NCBI GenBank assembly: GCA_043228905.1
Contig: JBHGNT010000022.1
Location: 12,276,001-12,340,000 of the forward strand
Reading direction: 5' to 3'
Source: Azolla caroliniana
Lineage: Eukaryota > Polypodiophyta
DNA length: 64,000 nucleotides
Shown here: positions 57,485-64,000 of the stretch, one piece after another
How positions within the stretch are numbered: the first letter of the stretch is position 1
How the letters are laid out: each line of letters opens with the position of its first letter
Notes under the pieces: generated by a model
The model's database searches: none
Told to the model about the DNA's origin: nothing
Seen by the model: the letters and a program-made list of their open reading frames with translations, nothing else
Program-made: the position numbers and the translations under genes

Positions 57485-60400
57485 TTATGCAACGCCCAAG
57501 TTTAAGGTTTCATTAGAAGACCTTCCATCAACAAGAAGCAGTGGCTCTCTGAGATCCTTTTCAGTCTCAACCATGGATGTTCCATATGTAGAGGAGTCTT
57601 TCATATTCTCTCCAACATCCACCTTCCTTTCCCTCGACTTCCCCCAAACAACAAGATATAGGCCCGTAATGATGGTGAGCCCACCTAGCAAGCTGCACAA
57701 TATATATACTTTTTAATGTCAATCCCAATATACATATTAGTTAAAGCTTGGGTAAAACACCACCAAAATACCCCTAACAATTTTGGATGTTTACTAGAAT
57801 ACTCCTCGAACTTCAAAAAATTACTACAATACCCTCGAATTTTGGATGTTTAGCGAGCTATCAAAGTACCATTTTAAAACAGACATAAGGGTGAAGAGTA
57901 TTTTGGTGTTTTCCCCTTTTAAGTTCTAGTTGTAGAACAAGTAATCTCAGATATAGATATAAATTCTATGTATAATATGCACCTCCCCATGTAAAATGTC
58001 TCTTGCAGGAATATAGACGACAAAATAGCCACTAAAATCGTCTGGAGAGGTTGATAAGCAGCAACAAGAACCGGCCCCCCTCGATATGCACACCAACCTT
58101 GCAGAGTCATTGCCAATCCTGATGCCACAACTCCCTTCACAAACACCACCGGTAAAAAACCACATCAAAATACCATTATAACTCAAAAGGTTACACATGT
58201 TTGGGGTAACTCTAGAACCGACAGATATAGATGGGCCCCTTTACTTCCCATGAGAATTATGAAGGGTATAATGCTGAAGAAAAATGTAGCGACAAGAGAT
58301 ATTGGGTTTATATACGTCTTGATATATTCTCTAAAACATGCTTTTGTGCACTTTTTCACATTCGAATCCTCATCCAATTAAGAGCATAAAGAAAAGCATG
58401 GCCTACCCCATACAATATTGCAGGCAAATCAGAGTAGAAAGTTGTGATCCACACATTGACATCCTTCTCTACATATGCAGCAATCAAAGCAAGTTGAATG
58501 CTTCCAAACAGGTACGTAATTGTTGTTGCAGATAACTGAGCAGGATAATCTCTCAAAATTGGATTCTAGGATATAGAACAAGGAAAATGAATATCCCCAT
58601 AGATCGTCAAAGTGAGAGACAAATCAAAACGAAAACAGCACATAGTACCTGTATGATGAACCAGATGGCCCATGTTATACAATTACCAAGGAGACAAAGA
58701 GCTCCTAGTTGCCATGAGACAAATGAGGACATTTCAGCTGGCAACTGACCATTGGTCGCACTTGAAACAATTAAAATTGCAGGACCTTTGTACAGTGCAA
58801 TTAGAGTTGCCCCACTAACACCGATGAATACTCCCAATACTTTAGCCTGGCCTTCCCTTCTTTCAAATTGTAGCTTTTCTGTACTGGACCCAAAAATTAG
58901 AGTTATATCAGCTGACACATATATGGTAGAGGATCTAAAATGGTGAAGACTGATGAAAATATGAGAAACCTAATGTATAATCACCATCAATAATAATTAT
59001 TGATGGATTATCAGTCAGTTAACAGAGAAGAAGTGATAAAGACACAATCATAGAAGAAAGAAAGATATATTAACGATTCCAAAAACCGAAATGGTTTATA
59101 TGATCCAACTGAAAAAAATGTTTTGCTTCTAGCCAAAATATATTCTCAACATTTCAATTTTTGTTTGTTGTTTCTTCATCTCGCATCGAATATATCTTGT
59201 TGTTTCTTACAGATATATCTTGGAAATCCTGAAGTCTTTCTCTACATAAACATTTTCTGTGTTTTAAGCAACAGGCAAGGTTGTTTCATATTTACATTTT
59301 GATAGTATTGTGAACAGTTTTCTTTACCAATTGCAAATGCATAGAAGTAAAACCTAATGAGAGTGTAAACAAAACAGAATAATGGAATGGAAAGTATGCA
59401 CATGGTCGATGAAGAGCTGATTGTTCAAAACATCGAAGGCATTTTAGAATGTTGTAAAAAGAAAAAGAAAATGGTGTTTTCATGCAGCTATTCACACACC
59501 AAGGAAAAAGCCTCTAGATGGAATATTATACAGATTAAATTTCAAAATATGGATACAATAAAAGTAAAATACTTTGCAATCATTTCAACAAACATATATG
59601 GAAACTTTATTTCAAGGAATCCATCACACACCCAAGTGATACGGCTATTCCAAAAGTCAATGCAGGCGTCAAGTTTTGCATAGTCGCAGTAAATGTTGCA
59701 GATGTGTAGTAAAGACCTGAAAGGAACAGTGTCTGGTTTACACAAATTCTGCAAAAAGACGCCACAATATTAAAAAAATATCATGAAAATATATTCAAGA
59801 TTGAATCAATTATATTGACCAAGCAAAGCTAATCCTTGAATCATGGTGAGATGGTTATGCTTCCCTAAACCTTTCTTGGCGTTGGAATCCATGTGTGCAA
59901 GGATGTAGAAATACTTGTAAAGAAAATCTAACTACAGGCAATCCAAACGATGTGATCCCAGCCGAGAAGAATGAGCATGATTAATCAATATGATAGTCCC
60001 GCAAAGAAGAAAAAACAGAAAAAAAGGAAGTGTATGGTTATGCAGCAAAGACAGCACACAAATATGCCAAAGAGATATGGCAAAAAAAAGGATAAGAAGA
60101 ATTCAAGAATCACACAAGCATTTGTACTAATTCCAATATCATTCAGTGAGGAGCAGTTGGACATTCTCCTCCAAAATATGTGAGCCTAACCAAAAAAGTG
60201 AGGCCATAGGCATCAACAGAAAGTTGAGGATCTAAGAGACAAGAAAAAACATTGCAACTAAATTTTTATGAGCATGTAGAATTGGAAGAGGATGAACTAA
60301 CCATTTTCTAAGAGTATACTATATTTACTTTCGCGAACATGTAAATGCAGAAAAAGGATGATCCAACAATATTGAAATCGGATACTCATAAAAAGATATA

Positions 60401-61116
60401 TACATACTCACACACACACATATATATGCTATCATTGGTTGTGGAAAACAAATCGATTAAAATATACAAGTTACAAGCTGCTGCATTTACTTGTTAAACA
60501 AAATAATTATGTATACTAGTTTGGTGTCATTAAATTACCCAATCAAGCCACTCAAAAAGAGCTGAGATAATTTGGAAAGTGTCAATCTCGGACGTAGTCT
60601 CCTGCAAAGATGAAACAATAAATGACTCTTTCTCTCTTAAAATTACTGGCTATATTAAAACAATATGAAAGTATTAAAAGTAATCTGCAGCAGTGAGGAT
60701 CTTGCTTTGAGACAAGGCTGACATAAAGGCAACTCTTCTTACAACAAGGTACCCATAGAACTCAGTTGTGAGAAAGACCATCACAACCACCATTGCCATT
60801 ATTATATTAATTGTCACCATCTCTCTGTGTAAAAGACAAACAACCCTCTTGGAGATTTAATTTGCAATACTAACCTTTCAGAGAAGAAGGCCAAAGGAGC
60901 AATAACCAATGCAGCAATGGCATTTCTGTAGACTGGGAACACACTTCTACTGGTACCAGAGGACAATGCAGCCTTTGCAAGAACCTGAAAGGCAGCATAG
61001 AGAATTTGCACTGATGCAGCAGCAACATGTACTCTAAATGCACTCGCAAACAAATCCTTACAAGAAATCTTCCGCTTCTCCTGACGATCATCACACAAAA
61101 GTTCCTCCATATCCAT
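57485..61116 (-). CDS. WAT1-related (MtN21/EamA-type) transporter, multi-exon
   Basis: Minus strand, exons by splice sites and family likeness: 61116-60875, 60601-60539, a short exon ending at 59820 (start unresolved, near 59860), 59716-59632, 58883-58649, 58565-58407, 58134-57983, 57692-57485; about 390 codons. Family hallmarks: VQILYAAFQVLAKAALSSG and VYRNAIAALVIAPLAFFSE in TM1-2; YYTSATFTATMQNLTPALTF; EGQAKVLGVFIGVSGATLIALYKGP; WAIWFIIQ; LRDYPAQLSAT; VVASGLAMTLQGWC and GPVLVAAYQPLQTILVAIL; final GLYLVVWGK and a hydrophilic tail. WAT1-type proteins are ten-helix membrane carriers with two EamA units (plasma membrane or tonoplast; auxin or amino-acid export in studied members). Start chosen at the MDMEEL Met; an upstream in-frame Met at 61170 is possible. 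The unresolved third exon could mean a lesion. Confidence 0.82.
57750..57916. mobile_element. MITE-like element in the last WAT1-like intron
   Basis: A 167-bp unit with inverted ends: left GGGTAAAACACCACCAAAAT, right ATTTTGGTGTTTTCCCC, whose reverse complement is GGGGAAAACACCAAAAT. CTT borders both ends (57747-57749 and after CCC), a possible 3-bp duplication. It lies between exons 57692 and 57983 and has no coding capacity. Confidence 0.55.
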
Positions 61117-61183
61117 GTCTAAAGTCCAATTCCAATTCCAATACGACCGAATGAGAACAGAGTAGGACACGTGTGAGGAAATA

Positions 61184-61620
61184 ACCGAGGATATTTAGGA
61201 TTTTGGTGGGATCGGTTGTTGGGTGAATGAGGGTTCCATGACCATGAGTGAGGGAAGGTTGCATGTATTAAGCTCTGCCAGATTAGGGTTAAGGATTGTG
61301 TCTTAGACTTTGCTAAAGATAGGGATTATGCCTTAGCTCTGATAGGTAGGGATATGGCTAGGGCTAGGGTTAGGGTTAGGGTTAGAGATTCTCAACTAGA
61401 TCTACAACCGAGGATATATTAGGATTTTGGTGGGATCGGTTGTTGGGTAAATGAGGGTTCCATGACCATGAGTGAGGGTAGGTTGCATGTATTAAGCTCT
61501 GCTAGATTAGGGTTAAGGATTGTGTCTTATATGTACTTTGCTAAGGATAGGGATTATGCCTTAGCTCTGATAGGTATGGTCCATGGATATGGCTAGAGAT
61601 TCTCAACTAGATCTGCTAGG
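61184..61620. repeat. Tandem duplication of ~220 bp with a TTAGGG run
   Basis: ACCGAGGATAT-TTAGGATTTTG begins at 61184 and again at 61407. The units stay alike over more than 200 bases with small changes. Unit 1 ends with four TTAGGG-type words (61352-61375), which unit 2 has mostly lost. It lies directly upstream of the WAT1-like gene and could include its promoter. Confidence 0.85.
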
Positions 61621-62009
61621 GTTAGTGTCTCTCTATAAGGTTTGCTAAGGTCGGGGGCCGTGTGGTACCTCGAGATTTTATAATGGCTTTCAGAATGAGG
61701 GATGGACGGATGGACGGATTAATTAGAGAGGGCTTCAAGCAGACTCCAAAGCAAAGAAAACAAATGCAAGGGTAGCATGTCAATGAGAGAGAGAGAACAA
61801 TTAGTAAAGTCGTGGCAATATATGCATTATCTTCTTCTTCTTTTAGTGGGGCACCATCATCGAGTGATTGAGAATTTTGTAATTTGTTACGAGATGAATC
61901 GCGCTCATCTTCTTCTTCTCTCGACTTTTTTATTGGCATGGAAAAGAGAAGCTGAGATCTCAATTCAATCGTTTTATTTCTCGATTGGGGCTTTTACATT
62001 TGGGAGATG
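61621..62009. other. Gene-free interval
   Basis: No gene seen; short GA run at 61784-61797. Open frames here lack recognisable content. Confidence 0.4.
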
Positions 62010-62300
62010 TGGTTGATTTGGATAATGAATCTCAAAAGTTGTTGGACTTTGAAGATTCTTGAATCCAAACGGTGGTTCTGCATTCCCCCAAATTATGGAT
62101 TTATTTGGGAGAAATTACAAGATACACCATTGTTGCATGGATCTTTGCCATTTGAGAGATGTGGTTGATAATGAATTTCAAAAGTTGTTGGACTATGAAG
62201 ATTCCATAATCCAAACGATGGTTTTGTATTCCCCCAAATTACGGATTTATTTGGGAGAAAATTATAATACATACCATTGGTGCATGGATCTTTGTCGTTG
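62010..62300. repeat. Tandem duplication of about 145 bp
   Basis: Two units (about 62010-62164 and 62165-62300) share AAAAGTTGTTGGACT, GAAGATTC, CCCCCAAATTA and TTATTTGGGAGAAA. A third related copy at about 63550-63630 precedes the second LINE fragment, so this belongs to the LINE-derived sequence. Confidence 0.75.
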
Positions 62301-62389
62301 AAAACAAATCTTACACCTTGGGTACATTGGTGGTTATAGGATGGTACACACTTGTCATATGTCACTACAAATATAGTGTATCATCATGC

Positions 62390-62680
62390 AATGACATCAT
62401 TATCTTGGATATCTCCTAAAGCAGAAAAGGTGTGGAATGTATATAAGTGGTGGAAAATATTACAACGTAGTTGGCCTTCCCATTTGTCATTTTTTGCAAA
62501 GGTATTCATATGGGGAGTCATGATTGGTGGGCTCCCATTAGGTTTAGCCTTAAAGAGATGAGGACTTCGATGGGTCACTTGTTTCTTTTGCACCATTCCG
62601 TTGGATGACCATACACATGGGTTCAGTAAATGTTCTATAGTGTGTATCATTTGGAAGTCCTTACCGAACATTTGGTAAGT
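62390..62680 (+). pseudogene. L1-like zf-RVT fragment 1
   Basis: The plus strand encodes WNVYKWWKILQ, then FFAKVFIWGVMIGGLPLGLALKR, and after a stop CFFCTIPLDDHTHGFSKCS, the zf-RVT pattern W-K-F-W-L-C-C-H-C of plant L1-like ORF2 proteins. A TGA breaks it at 62560. No catalytic domain nearby. Confidence 0.65.
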
Positions 62681-63090
62681 TTTAACCCATTCTTATTTGA
62701 GACCTCAACAATGGGTTTTTTCACACAATGTTCAAAATGGTCCAAATGACAAGATAGAGGTATTGTTCCAATTTTTATAATATTAAGAATTGCAACATAA
62801 TTGAAATTATTTGTAATGCTTTCATGTTTGATAGTAGGCATGAGGTATATGAAGAAGCTAAAAGGTATTCTTATGTGGAATTTCTAGTTGCTTGAGCATG
62901 TGGGAATCATTTCCTCAAATGCATATTCTGGTTTTCGAGTGGCATTACAAGACGTACCTCTCCATACATATGATAGGATAGATAGGTACATGGGACTAAG
63001 AAGTGTTGTAACAAGTGGATTTTATATACAATTAATATAATTGTGTACTTTTACTGAGAGAGAGAGAGAGATTGTGTAGCAACCCCTAAG

Positions 63091-64000
63091 CAATTGGGGG
63101 GAGCTGGAATATTGAACTTATCTATGCATATGATGGCTCGTAGATTTTCATTATTACAAGACATGTGTTCAAACTCACAACCATGGATATCTATTGTTCA
63201 ATATTTCATTGAGAACAAGGGTTTAACACATAGGAGGACAACAATTAAGGCTTCATGGTGGCAATTATTGAATGGATGTATTTCACTTAGGATTCTGGGC
63301 TTTTCATGTGTTCAACACTTGGTTACATCATGGCAAGAAGCACTCTTATTATGTGTATGGAAACCATCATCTAGTAAAGAGCATTGTAATCCTTTGCAAA
63401 AAGAGTTACTTGTGTCTTCTCATTTATTATGTTGGCTAGGAAAGGAGAGATTGTGTTCTCAAATTAATCGTTTGTTTTGTTTGGGGGTCAAAGAGGTGGG
63501 AGATATAGTTAGGGCTCCATCTCAAAGAATTTGGAGTTTGTTGAAGCGTGATAGTTATTATGCATCCCGCCTAATTATGGGTTTATTTGGTAACAACTAC
63601 AAAATATTGCATTGATGCAAGGTTCCTTACCTCTACAAACAAAAGAACAATCGTGGATTGATTGGTGTTTACGAGGTCAAATGTCGTTGTTATAAGTGAC
63701 TACCAATCTTTTGTATCATTACTCTGTTGAGTCTCTTGGATGGCTATCATCTAAGGCTGAAGAATAATGGAAAATATACAAATCTAATCATGGGTGGTGA
63801 AAGATCTTACAACGTAATTGGCATTCTAAATTGCCCCTTGTAGCAAAGGTCTTCATTTGGAGAGTTTTGATTGGAGGATTGCCTTTGGGATTAGCTCTAA
63901 AGCATTGTGGACTAGCAACGGGTAGTTGCTTTTTTTGCATTGTTCAAATGGAAGATAGTACTCATCGATTTATACAATGTTCGATTGATTGTTAGATTTG
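63091..64000 (+). pseudogene. L1-like RT C-terminus and zf-RVT fragment 2
   Basis: From 63094 a 173-codon frame starts GGAGILNLSMHMMARRFSL, the conserved GGLGI-type block after the LINE RT; the end of the window (about 63780-63990) encodes KILQRNWHSKLPLVAKVFIW, GGLPLGLALKHCGLATGSCFFC and THRFIQCS, a second zf-RVT close to fragment 1. Stops and frameshifts lie between. It runs off the window. Confidence 0.65.

Noticed and set aside
60694-60834. Exon of the WAT1-like gene (MVTINIIMAMVVMVFLTT frame)
   Set aside because: Hydrophobic but without family likeness; the exon at 60601-60539 continues the family sequence in phase.
61352-61375. Telomere end or chromosome fusion
   Set aside because: Only four TTAGGG words inside a duplicated unit, flanked by ordinary DNA; a few words are not a telomere.

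Overview
The window is nuclear DNA of a land plant. Evidence: intron-containing plant genes (a Bet v 1/PR-10 family and a WAT1/MtN21-type EamA transporter), an E-type PPR remnant, plant-type Ty1/copia, Ty3/gypsy and L1-like elements with tRNA-iMet primer sites, and long AT-rich intergenic DNA. The PPR style, the L1-like element and the very dense nested retroelements fit a large-genome seed-free vascular plant such as a fern. That placement is an inference; a gymnosperm is not excluded.

Layout. 0-4 kb: an intact-looking two-exon Bet v 1-like gene (copy A, + strand) and a decayed paralogue. 4-9.3 kb: intergenic DNA, an L1-like scrap, a tRNA-derived SINE-like sequence and an E-type PPR pseudogene (- strand). 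9.4-16.6 kb: a decayed L1-like element (- strand), split exactly at its reverse-transcriptase FADD codons by a chromodomain Ty3/gypsy element (GypA, 11727-15096) with perfect 5-bp target duplications. 16.7-17.0 kb: probable solo LTR. 17.9-23.2 kb: a complete but stop-ridden copia element (CopA, - strand). 24.1-29.5 kb: Bet v 1 copy B and its upstream DNA, broken by a copia fragment. 29.6-40.5 kb: copia element CopB (+), itself split by a young, nearly intact copia element CopC (-, 32985-38451). 40.5-52.0 kb: an 11.5-kb Tat-like Ty3/gypsy element GypB (-) that carries a further ~2.9-kb coding region after its integrase. 52-56 kb: Bet v 1 copy C with its duplicated flank. 57.5-61.1 kb: a multi-exon WAT1-related transporter gene (-). 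61.2-64 kb: tandem duplications and two L1-like 3'-end fragments.

How the parts relate. The host genes are three Bet v 1-like genes plus one pseudogene, and one transporter; the rest is mostly retroelement. Copies B and C are about 99.5% identical over 1.7 kb, yet their shared upstream flank is only about 93% alike, which suggests recent gene conversion or a separate recent duplication. LTR divergence, counted by eye, orders the insertions: CopC youngest (~1%), CopA (~2.5%), GypA (~4%), GypB oldest (~6%). Nearly all stop codons in GypA and CopA are C-to-T or G-to-A changes, as expected from decay of methylated cytosines.

Best leads: (1) a long phased heat-shock-element array just upstream of the TATA box in both GypA LTRs; (2) the large extra 3' coding region of GypB (globular part, coiled coil, Gln-rich tail); (3) the identity step around Bet v 1 copies B and C, and the 240-bp host duplication flanking the copia fragment inside it; (4) the minisatellite-bearing insert inside the GypB integrase.
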